From positions 1-16,189 of the forward strand of contig NZ_RARA01000010.1 in assembly GCF_003788695.1 (NCBI RefSeq): a DNA stretch of 16,189 nucleotides. Reading direction: 5' to 3'. The notes beneath the pieces were generated by a model. It saw only the letters and a program-made list of their open reading frames with translations. It was not told the DNA's origin and did no database searches. The position numbers and the translations under genes are program-made. How positions within the stretch are numbered: the first letter of the stretch is position 1; every line of letters begins with the position of its first letter. Shown piece by piece: positions 8,154 to 14,486 of this stretch. The DNA is from Candidatus Cardinium hertigii. GTDB taxonomy: Bacteria > Bacteroidota > Bacteroidia > Cytophagales_A > Amoebophilaceae.

Positions 8154-8181
8154 GCAAAAAAGTATATAGCGAGTCAACCAA

Positions 8182-8310
8182 TATCCGTTCACCTGCGTAG
8201 TAGCCATATTTTATAGATTATAGCAAATGGCTAATATTTAATAATTGATGATTTTATTCATTTTTTAAAAACTACTTCTTTTAAAGCTACTTTTTTTGCT
8301 TAATCAAAAA
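8182..8310 (+). repeat. Dispersed repeat left end, copy at the 906-bp element
   Basis: This segment is similar to 15566-15695, sharing TATCCGTTCAC, then TTTTATAGATTATAGCAAAT (8209-8228 here) and ACTACTTCTTTTAAAGCTAC (8271-8290 here), with indels in the AT-rich middle. A shorter relative follows the MITE at 10269-10320 (GCAGCCATATTTTAAAATTG). At its right end a T-run and A-run (about 8287-8315) can pair as a terminator-like hairpin. Confidence 0.7.
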
Positions 8311-8397
8311 AGCAGCCAAAAAAAATCAAGCGCTGGTGAACAAAGCTGTTGAAAAGTTCAGGATTGCAAGCTGAAAATCAGAACTCGCCCTATAGTT

Positions 8398-8608
8398 ACT
8401 CAATGGATTTGGAAAGCTGGTAAGGCGCACGAGGGTGAAGCGCACACGCAGCATAGTACGCACTATGCGAGTTCACCCCATGATGTATATGCATACATCA
8501 TGGGGCTCCCCAGTACGCTGAATCCCGAAGCGAAACAGGGTCCCCCGCCAGATGATATATCTGGCGGGGGAAAGCCGTAGCCAGCTTTTCAAAGACGAAG
8601 AGACGATT
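8398..8608. repeat. Hairpin-rich tandem unit 1 (211 bp)
   Basis: This is the most complete of three head-to-tail units starting with ACTCAATGGATTTGG. It folds on paper into a closing stem (8408-8420 with 8581-8593, 13 bp, one mismatch) enclosing three hairpins: GCATAGT/ACTATGC (8451-8468, 4-nt loop), a 13-bp perfect stem at 8476-8505 (CCCCATGATGTAT arm, 4-nt loop) and a 13-bp perfect stem at 8541-8571 (TCCCCCGCCAGAT arm, 5-nt loop). This multi-branched shape could be an RNA or a DNA cruciform. No known RNA family is recognised. Confidence 0.75.
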
Positions 8609-8814
8609 ACTCAATGGATTTGGAAAGCTGGCAAGGCGCGCAAGGGTGAAGCGCACGCAGCATAGTAGAACTATGTGAGTTCGCCCCATGATGTATATGC
8701 ATACATCTGGGGACCCCAAGTACGCTGAATCCCGAAGCGGAACAGGGGTCCCCGCCAGATGATATATCTGGTGGGGTAAAGCATAGCCAGCTTTTCAAAG
8801 ACGAAGGGACGATT
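8609..8814. repeat. Hairpin-rich tandem unit 2 (206 bp)
   Basis: This unit is highly similar to unit 1. The first hairpin keeps its stem (CATAGT/ACTATG) although the loop changed. The second lost two bases from one arm. The third has one pair changed so that it reads G opposite T, a G-U wobble if transcribed in the plus direction. The closing stem is kept (TTGGAAAGCTGGC with GCCAGCTTTTCAA). Confidence 0.72.
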
Positions 8815-8935
8815 ACTCAATGGATTTGGAAAGCTGGCAAGGCGCGCGAGGGTGAAGCGCACGCAGCATAGTAGAACTATGTGAGTACGCTGAATCCCGA
8901 AGCGGAACATAGCCAGCTTTTCAAAGACGAAGAGT
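8815..8935. repeat. Hairpin-rich tandem unit 3, internally deleted (about 121 bp)
   Basis: The unit starts with the same ACTCAATGGATTTGG and ends with GCCAGCTTTTCAAAGACGAAG. It has lost both 13-bp hairpins, as two separate internal deletions. The closing stem and the small CATAGT/ACTATG hairpin remain. Clean loss of whole hairpins suggests slippage across cruciforms during replication. Confidence 0.7.
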
Positions 8936-9208
8936 AGGCTCAAACAAGCTGATTTTCTACTAACTATCAGCCTGAACTCTTCTAATCACAGCTTTGTTCA
9001 AGGCGCGTTTTTATGATCTTGCATTATTGCGCTATTTCTAAATACGAACGTGAAAAAATACGTATAAACCACACCACTGAACGGATATCTAATTTCAATA
9101 AACTTTGATAGTTTACTATTTTTATTTTTAATAAGTATGTATTATTTTGCGCCTAAAAAGGAAAGGTAAGATATCTGAGGATATAGACAATAATTAAATA
9201 TAATCCAT

Positions 9209-10114
9209 ATGGAAATAAAATACAATATAATTAGAAAATTAGGTATACCTTTTATTACAGTTGCCATTACTTCTTGTCAAGCTAGCAAACAACAGGCTGA
9301 TCAGCCTGATCTGCCAGTAGAGGAGATCATAGATGTAGTTGGAGAGCAGTATAATAATGCCCATAACCCTTATGAAATAAATGGAAGGAGTGAAGCGTTT
9401 TTTAGGGAAGGACTTTCTTATGTGAAAACATTTAGGGTACAACATGTTTATTACTGTGGCCCTGCGAATAAAGATCACATGCGTTTCTTAATAAAGTTGG
9501 TAGGGCAGATGAGAGACCAAGATTCACCATTAATATCACTTCAATTGATACGTATAGATGCAGATGGAGATGTAAGATACGTGAATGGTTTTCATTTATC
9601 TAAACTAGGATTAAATAATCCTGATGATTTAAATTCATTTTTATTGGCGCTTTCTGCGCACACCCGAAATAACTTACAAGTGCTTGATCTATTCTGTAAC
9701 CAACTTACATCTATTAATCTAGCTAACCTAAATCTAAATCAGTTAACAAATCTTCGTTTATCCCATAACAAACTTACAGATATTGATATAGATAGCCTAC
9801 ATCAGTTAGGAGATCTTAATTTATCCCGTAACAACCTTATAACTGTTAATGTAGGTAACCAAACTCAGTTAAGTCGGTGTAATTTATCCCATAACCAGCT
9901 TACAACTGTTAATGGATTAGGTAACCTAAATGCATTAAAGTATCTTAATTTATCCCATAACAACCTTACATCTTTTGATGTAGCTATCCTAGATCGGTTA
10001 GGCAGCAGATTACCCTACTCTAATCTGAGCCTTAATTTATCCTATAACCCTATCAAAAATAAAGATGAAATAAAGGCGTTCTGCATTAGTAGAAATATTA
10101 ATCTAAAAATTTAG
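9209..10114 (+). CDS. Leucine-rich-repeat lipoprotein
   Basis: The 301-aa protein has a clear lipoprotein signal: basic start, hydrophobic core, and a canonical lipobox ITSC with Cys23. Residues 24-150 form a domain I do not recognise, including VEEIIDVVGEQYNN and a YYCGPANKDH segment. From about 154 to 285 there are roughly six leucine-rich repeats of 20-24 residues with the LxxLxLSxNxLTxxx pattern (LRLSHNKLTDI, LNLSRNNL, CNLSHNQLTTV, LNLSHNNLTSF, LNLSYNPI). Such repeats are protein-binding scaffolds and are common in amoeba- and arthropod-associated bacteria, where they are proposed to act on host proteins. The gene is flanked by the 906-bp element and a MITE, so it lies in mobile, accessory DNA. 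The binding partner is unknown. Confidence 0.85.
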   Translation: MEIKYNIIRKLGIPFITVAITSCQASKQQADQPDLPVEEIIDVVGEQYNNAHNPYEINGRSEAFFREGLSYVKTFRVQHVYYCGPANKDHMRFLIKLVGQMRDQDSPLISLQLIRIDADGDVRYVNGFHLSKLGLNNPDDLNSFLLALSAHTRNNLQVLDLFCNQLTSINLANLNLNQLTNLRLSHNKLTDIDIDSLHQLGDLNLSRNNLITVNVGNQTQLSRCNLSHNQLTTVNGLGNLNALKYLNLSHNNLTSFDVAILDRLGSRLPYSNLSLNLSYNPIKNKDEIKAFCISRNINLKI

Positions 10115-10166
10115 GACGTGTTAACATATGAAAAAATAAGTATGTTTTTGCGATACCACAAAAGTA

Positions 10167-10278
10167 TCCGTTCACGCAATGGCGTCAACTTAAGGTTTAG
10201 CTGTTATTGATAACCAAGTAGAATAGGAGGGTAGGCTAATCATGAATTGCCTTAAGTTGACGCCATTGTCCGTTCACG
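10167..10278. repeat. 10-bp target-site duplication flanking MITE copy 1
   Basis: The sequence TCCGTTCACG occurs at 10167-10176 and again at 10269-10278, directly abutting both MITE ends. This is a perfect 10-bp direct repeat and marks a genuine transposition event. Joining the flanks restores GTATCCGTTCACGTACGTGG. Confidence 0.9.
10177..10268. mobile_element. 92-bp MITE, copy 1
   Basis: The element has perfect 19-bp terminal inverted repeats, CAATGGCGTCAACTTAAGG at the left and its reverse complement at 10250-10268. It is nearly identical to 15457-15548. Its first 52 bp match the left end of the IS at 15766 with about two mismatches. It has no coding capacity and must depend on that IS's transposase. 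It is best read as an internally deleted derivative of the IS. Confidence 0.92.
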
Positions 10279-10384
10279 TACGTGGCAGCCATATTTTAAA
10301 ATTGCTAATATTTAATAAGGTTAATTCCTTATATAATTGCTTATACCCAGTATTTCATATAAAGTTTATTGATTATGACTCTTA

Positions 10385-10576
10385 ATATAAAAATAATGTA
10401 TTACATACCCTTATGTTAAGGCATGTATCATTTGCATATAATGCCATATATATTTAATTTAGGGCATGTTAAAATTACCTGCATCAACAGGTAGTATTTA
10501 ATCGTAGCTTCTTACTTACAAGAAGAGACCAAGACCCATTATTTCATTTTACAATTTTAAACAGCAATTACTTAAT
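10385..10576 (+). promoter_or_regulatory. Duplicated 5' leader with two conserved hairpins (copy 2)
   Basis: This is the counterpart of 6788-6979, offset by exactly 3597 bp without indels. Both small hairpins are unchanged. The duplication begins around 10385. Upstream of that point the two loci are unrelated, which marks the left breakpoint. Confidence 0.65.
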
Positions 10577-11077
10577 ATGTTAGTATACAAGAATAAAAAT
10601 ATTTGTAGAGGGGCGCTATTGTCATTTTTAACTATATTAGGCTTGACCTTCAGTGCAGGTGATTGTACTCCCCCTAAATCTCAGTCAGAAGTAAAAACCA
10701 AACTCATACAACAAGTAACCGAAGGAAACCGTAAATGCGTAACAATATTACGGCAAAAAATGTTACCTAAAATTAAGAAAAACCTTAACACAGAAACGAT
10801 AAAGGAGATAGAGAAAAAGATTAATGAATTGGATCAAGCGATAGAAAAACTCATAGCAATGACAAAAGACTTAACAGAAGAAGAAATAGAGTCAGGAACA
10901 GGGACAGGGATAGCGGCATGCATAGACCAAGAGAAACTTATAAAGGAGAAGGGGGATGAACTAGAACTAATAGAGGTTCAGATTCTCCAAACAGAACCTT
11001 CAAAAGAAGTCAAAGATGCTATTTCAGATGCAAAAAAGGATATAGACGATATAATAAACAATTCCCCTAAATCTTAG
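10577..11077 (+). CDS. Secreted coiled-coil repeat protein, paralog 2, truncated by in-frame TAG
   Basis: This ORF encodes 166 aa: the same signal peptide as paralog 1 (with Asp in place of Asn before Cys30) and one complete repeat unit. It ends at TAG 11075-11077, where paralog 1 has CAG in the otherwise identical context AAATCTCAGTCAGC. The frame remains open for another 136 codons (to 11488), so one C-to-T transition split a gene of about 303 codons. The shorter product still has a signal sequence and a whole unit, so it could be functional. Amber suppression is possible but unsupported. No family is recognised. Confidence 0.75.
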   Translation: MLVYKNKNICRGALLSFLTILGLTFSAGDCTPPKSQSEVKTKLIQQVTEGNRKCVTILRQKMLPKIKKNLNTETIKEIEKKINELDQAIEKLIAMTKDLTEEEIESGTGTGIAACIDQEKLIKEKGDELELIEVQILQTEPSKEVKDAISDAKKDIDDIINNSPKS

Positions 11078-11488
11078 TCAGCATCTAAATCTCAGTCAGA
11101 AGTAAAAACCAAAATCATAAAAATAGTCGAAAAAAGCCGTAAAATGATAATAATATTACGGCAAAAAATGTTGCCTAAAATTAAGAAAAACCTTAACACA
11201 GAAAAGGTAAAGGAGCTAGAGAAAAAGATTAATGAATTTAATCAAGCGTCAGAAAAATACATAGCAATGGCAAAAAACTTAACAGAAGAAGAAATAGAAT
11301 CAGGGTCAGGGGCAGGAATAGGGGCATACATGGACCAAATGAGGCTTACAGAAAATAAGTCGCTTGCAGTAAGCCTAGTAATTAATCAAATTCGCCTAAC
11401 AGCATCTTCAAAAGAAGTCCAAGATGCTATTTTAGATGTAAGTAAGGATATGAGCGATATAGTAAAAGAAGTAAATAAAATGAAATAA
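11078..11488 (+). pseudogene. Stranded 3' half of paralog 2 (second coiled-coil unit)
   Basis: These codons continue in the same frame immediately after the TAG, without further stops, to TAA 11486-11488. They include LRQKMLPKIKKNLNTE, the LTEEEIESGSGAG segment and SKEVQDAILDVSKDMSDI. There is an ATG at 11144, but it has no signal peptide and no evident start region, so independent translation is doubtful. The C-terminal end resembles the decayed third unit at 8040-8120 (AILDxxKD...DIVK) more than unit two of paralog 1, which suggests past recombination between units. Confidence 0.75.
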
Positions 11489-11509
11489 ATAAATAAATAA
11501 ATAAATAAA
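11484..11509. repeat. Tetranucleotide AAAT tract
   Basis: About six AAAT units begin at the stop codon of the paralog 2 remnant and run to about 11509. It is a simple-sequence tract with no evident function. Confidence 0.8.
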
Positions 11510-11560
11510 AGTATGTGTTCAAAGCCTTAAAATAAATATGATACGGGTTCCCGCTACCAA

Positions 11561-11609
11561 TATCCGTTCAGTCGTACGAATACGCATAGGGCACATAACT
11601 GAACGGATA
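11561..11609. repeat. 49-bp element bounded by inverted TATCCGTTCAGT ends
   Basis: TATCCGTTCAGT (11561-11572) and its exact reverse complement (11598-11609) enclose about 25 bp. This is the smallest example of the TATCCGTTCA inverted pair and could form a 12-bp stem. It lies between the coiled-coil pseudogene and the NeuD-like gene. It may be a very short MITE or a palindromic intergenic repeat. Confidence 0.7.
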
Positions 11610-11700
11610 CAAACATGAGGGATAGAGCATTTTAATTTTTAGTCTGTTTTTATATCTCGCAGGTAAAACGAAATAGAATATTAATGATAATGATCATAAT

Positions 11701-12309
11701 ATGAACAATGGACTAATTATTTTTGGCATATGTGCACTTACAAAAGGAGCTTTGGATATTTTCCTAAAGAATAACGTAATGGTTTATGGTATTCTGGAAG
11801 ATGACCCAAAATGGCACCACACAGATCTTTGTGGTATTCCCATTTTAGGTGCTACTGACAATCAAAAATTCCTAAATTTACTACAGGGAGCATGCGTCTC
11901 ATTTCTTGCATATGGAAATATTACCAAAAGAAAAAAAATCCTAGACTTGTTAACAGCGCAAGTAAAACAAACACTTATCTCTGCTATACATCCATCCGCT
12001 ATTATAGCTGATCCTATTAAGCTAGGCCAAAGCAATTACATAGGCGCACAAGTTTGTTTAGCTCCAGAGGTGGCGATAGGTAATCACTGCGTGGTACATA
12101 ATGGCGTAATTATTGAAGAGCAAGCTAGTATTGATGATTGGGTACAAATAGGTGCCGGCAGCGTTATCGGTGCATATGTAACCTTAGGGGAAGGCGTAAG
12201 TATTGGCATTGGAGCCAGGATTGTTGCTGGCGTTAGCATTCAAAAAGGCGTACATATTCATGCAGGTGCTGTTGTTTTAGAAAATGTAAAAAACGATGAT
12301 AGCTTATAA
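11701..12309 (+). CDS. NeuD/PglD-like hexapeptide-repeat acyltransferase family protein
   Basis: The 202-aa protein has the two-part NeuD/PglD layout. The N-terminal half is a PglD-type nucleotide-sugar-binding domain (LIIFGICALTKGALDIF, then YGILEDDP and GIPILG). The C-terminal half is a left-handed beta helix of hexapeptide repeats from about 97 to 195 (IGAQVCLAPEVAIGNH, IGAGSVIGAYVTLGEGVSIG). Family members acetylate amino-sugars with acetyl-CoA. The residue usually acting as base, His in the EHx motif after NxGxxIE, is replaced: here it reads VIIEEQASI (136-144). The enzyme may be inactive, use another residue, or serve another substrate. No glycan gene cluster is nearby. Membership is confident; the reaction is not. 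Confidence 0.8.
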   Translation: MNNGLIIFGICALTKGALDIFLKNNVMVYGILEDDPKWHHTDLCGIPILGATDNQKFLNLLQGACVSFLAYGNITKRKKILDLLTAQVKQTLISAIHPSAIIADPIKLGQSNYIGAQVCLAPEVAIGNHCVVHNGVIIEEQASIDDWVQIGAGSVIGAYVTLGEGVSIGIGARIVAGVSIQKGVHIHAGAVVLENVKNDDSL

Positions 12310-12456
12310 TGTACTTATCCCCATTGGCTTTACTCAGGCCCTATCCCAACTATTTACCTTACAGTTACGCAATTTTATAATATAATCCAAATACGACGCT
12401 TATTTTGGATGCTACCGACTATCATAACAACGATATAAAGGCAGAAAAGACAAGTT

Positions 12457-13224
12457 ATGTATGCCACCTTAAGTAAAAAAAAAGCAACGTATATTCGCCA
12501 ATTGGCGCTTAAAAAATATAGATTAGAAAGAGCTTCTTTTGTATTAGAGGGAAAAAAAAGTATTCAAGCGCTCCTAGCCTCTCACTATACCATTCAATGT
12601 ATGGTAGGAACTTCTTCTTTTTTTATAGAAAATCAGAATATTTTTACTGGGCTTAGTAAAAATATAGAGATCTTTGAAGTGCCAAAAGAAATACTTACCC
12701 AATTGGGATCTTTGTCTACCAATCATGAGGTACTAGCAGTAGCTACTATACCGCTACCAACTGAACCATGTTTATCTCCCTTAAACATTACGCTCGCATT
12801 GGATAATATTCGAGATCCTGGAAACCTAGGAACCATTATCCGTATAGCAGATTGGTATGGGATAGAAACAATTCTCTGTTCTAGGTCAACGGTAGAGCTA
12901 TATAACCCCAAGGTACTACAAGCCAGTATGGGTTCTTTTGTAAAAATCAAACTGCATTATGTAGACTTACCACGCTACTTACAAAATGTAAAATTACCGA
13001 TTATAGGTGCCATGATAGAGGGAGATCATCTACACGATTTTTCGTTTCCAACACAAGGGGTATTAGTTATAGGAAATGAATCTCAAGGTATCCACGCTAC
13101 CATAAAACAAATGTTCACGCATGCTATTGCCATTCCTAGATATGGAAACGCTCAATCTCTAAATGCAGCTATTGCTACAGCTGTTGTATGTGACAACTGG
13201 AAAAGGACATTGCAAAAATCCTAA
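12457..13224 (+). CDS. TrmH/SpoU-family RNA 2'-O-methyltransferase (RlmB-like)
   Basis: This 255-aa SAM-dependent methyltransferase has a trefoil-knot SPOUT fold. The N-terminal substrate-binding domain shows FVLEGKKSIQALL (28-40). The catalytic domain has motif 1 NIRDPGNLGTIIR (117-129), motif 2 VLVIGNESQGI (202-212) and motif 3 IPRYGNAQSLNAAIA (226-240), which together form the SAM pocket. Asn117 and Arg129 are the expected conserved residues. It probably methylates a ribose in 23S rRNA, but RlmB, TsnR-like and tRNA (TrmH) enzymes cannot be separated by eye. The gene is apparently monocistronic, starting 147 bp after the NeuD-like gene. Confidence 0.9.
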   Translation: MYATLSKKKATYIRQLALKKYRLERASFVLEGKKSIQALLASHYTIQCMVGTSSFFIENQNIFTGLSKNIEIFEVPKEILTQLGSLSTNHEVLAVATIPLPTEPCLSPLNITLALDNIRDPGNLGTIIRIADWYGIETILCSRSTVELYNPKVLQASMGSFVKIKLHYVDLPRYLQNVKLPIIGAMIEGDHLHDFSFPTQGVLVIGNESQGIHATIKQMFTHAIAIPRYGNAQSLNAAIATAVVCDNWKRTLQKS

Positions 13225-13454
13225 TTGGTAACAAATTACAAGGAGATATGATGTTTATACAAATAAATTTTGTAAATTTAGTGGTAATTTACATTTATAA
13301 TGTGCAGGTGTAACGCATAAAAAATGCATAGGACATTTTTGAAAATTGACACATTATAAGTATTATTTTAGAATGATATCATAAACACATATGATCAAAT
13401 GCATACATTACGTTAATATATTAACTTTTATCACTCTATACTAAATCTATATTT

Positions 13455-14138
13455 ATGTTATCTCTTCCTTTGAAACCCATTAGACATAAGCTAAAAAAAG
13501 GTGTTTTTTCTTGGTTACTACCTACGATGTTACTATTTGAGATTTTGCCCGCCTTCGCTGCCCCCTCTCTCCCAAAAAAAGAGATCCCCTATTCATTTTG
13601 GTCCGGACATAGTGTACGCATGGATTATGGAATGGTTATCCATCATAACTGGAAGAAAGTATCGAATCAAATACTCGAACTTGGTTACGAATATGGCTGG
13701 GTAGTTAAACAGAATACATATATTGGGATCGACCTTACATGGAATTTGTTTTTCCCTAGAACTATTAATACATTTAGATATGTGAATGAGTATGCAATTG
13801 AAAAAGCAAAAAAACTAATAAAAAAAGAAAAGGATCCTAAACAGCTCCCTACACAATTTGATTACTTGATCGATTTTCTTTGGAGGCCGCTCGGCCACAC
13901 TCCCGTAGGCGAAGTATTGACGCCGATACCCCATCTACATTTTGGGTATATTACGCCTAATAAAACACTAATTACATTGGGAACCGCCTATCTTTGGGCC
14001 TTAATGGGAACGATTCGAAGCCCCTTTTCAGATCATTTTTTCTTTGAAACAAAAGTAGTTTGGTGGCTGGATGCCATCATAGCTAAGAGGGGGTTTGATG
14101 GCTTCTATTTGACTGCAGGCATAGGATATCATTTTTAA
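13455..14138 (+). CDS. Predicted outer-membrane beta-barrel protein, family unrecognised
   Basis: The 227-aa product begins with a long basic N-region and a hydrophobic core (WLLPTMLLFEILPAFA), with a good type I cleavage site after Ala35. The mature protein alternates polar and aromatic/hydrophobic residues in strand-like segments (ILELGYEYGWVVKQNTYIGIDLTWNLFF, LHFGYITPNKTLITLGTAYLW). It ends in FYLTAGIGYHF, with the terminal Phe typical of strands recognised by the BAM machinery. It is small, so probably an 8-stranded barrel. A lysine-rich stretch at 114-126 would be an extended loop. I cannot assign a function; porin-like or surface-exposed roles are possible. A terminator-like hairpin follows 30 bp after the stop. 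Confidence 0.7.
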   Translation: MLSLPLKPIRHKLKKGVFSWLLPTMLLFEILPAFAAPSLPKKEIPYSFWSGHSVRMDYGMVIHHNWKKVSNQILELGYEYGWVVKQNTYIGIDLTWNLFFPRTINTFRYVNEYAIEKAKKLIKKEKDPKQLPTQFDYLIDFLWRPLGHTPVGEVLTPIPHLHFGYITPNKTLITLGTAYLWALMGTIRSPFSDHFFFETKVVWWLDAIIAKRGFDGFYLTAGIGYHF

Positions 14139-14486
14139 ATAAACCATTCACAATACCTTAGATATCTTATAAAAAGGCCCCTTGCTATATCCTTTTTATA
14201 TTTATTTCCTCTATAGGCCAGGATTTTATATTTTGTTTTTATTAAAAGAATAATTACCTTTATGTAAACAGAAGCAGTGCTTCGAGTACTGCTACCACAA
14301 GAATTGTTATTCAGGTGGTTATTAGCGTTATAATTGTAAAGATCGCAACCGTAACTGGACGTGGAGTTTTATAAAGAAACAAACATATAAACTGTCAAGC
14401 GTCTATGATATGTTAGCGATTCCAACAAACCATACTTAAATAAAATAAAATAAAATAAAATTAATAATATTAAACAACCATTAACT
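14139..14486. other. Intergenic region between the barrel protein and the RING protein
   Basis: This 348-bp stretch contains the terminator-like hairpin at 14168-14200, a second stem at 14273-14293 (AGCAGTGCT/AGTACTGCT with a TCG loop, one mismatch, no T-run), and a TAAAA pentanucleotide tract at about 14437-14460 shortly before the RING gene start. I see no ORF or tRNA. Confidence 0.6.
14168..14200. terminator. Probable bidirectional rho-independent terminator
   Basis: TATAAAAAGG (14168-14177) pairs perfectly with CCTTTTTATA (14191-14200) across a 13-nt loop. The hairpin is followed by a T-rich stretch on the plus strand. It lies 30 bp beyond the stop of the barrel-protein gene, a typical terminator position. 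The stem is AT-rich, so efficiency is uncertain. Confidence 0.6.

Larger units (their letters stand above)
8182..9087. mobile_element. Non-coding 906-bp element with nested inverted repeats
   Basis: The element starts with TATCCGTTCA (8182-8191) and ends with its reverse complement TGAACGGATA (9078-9087). The first 130 bp resemble 15566-15695. Inside is an imperfect inverted repeat: GAACAAAGCTG and flanks at 8338-8385 against 8947-8999. Inside that sits the tandem array of hairpin units (8398-8935). No plausible protein is encoded. The array is clearly richer in GC than its surroundings. It looks like a miniature transposable element that acquired or amplified a structured insert. No target-site duplication is evident, so mobility is inference. 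Confidence 0.55.
10115..10384. other. Intergenic repeat cluster carrying MITE copy 1
   Basis: Between the LRR gene and the duplicated leader lies a TATCCGTTCA element end (10165) interrupted by the 92-bp MITE. After the MITE the element end resumes and continues into AT-rich DNA related to 8182-8250. No gene is evident. Confidence 0.6.

Noticed and set aside
8398..8935. CRISPR array
   Set aside because: The units are about 210 bp, contiguous and without unique spacers, and no cas gene is seen.
8498..8943. Three overlapping minus-strand ORFs with related sequences
   Set aside because: They are translations of the hairpin repeat units in different frames, with starts and stops set by the repeat. 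They share peptides only because the DNA is repeated, and show no domain or start signal.
13248..13316. Small ORF after an AGGAG-like sequence (about 21 codons)
   Set aside because: AGGAGATATGATG looks like a ribosome site, but no other gene here uses one, and the peptide is short with no supporting features.
13501..13704. 67-codon plus-strand frame inside the beta-barrel gene
   Set aside because: It overlaps a longer frame with a signal peptide and barrel-like C-terminus, and is a shadow.
14273..14293. Stem-loop that could be part of a tRNA or ncRNA
   Set aside because: A single 9-bp stem with one mismatch; no cloverleaf arms, TPsiC sequence or T-run nearby.
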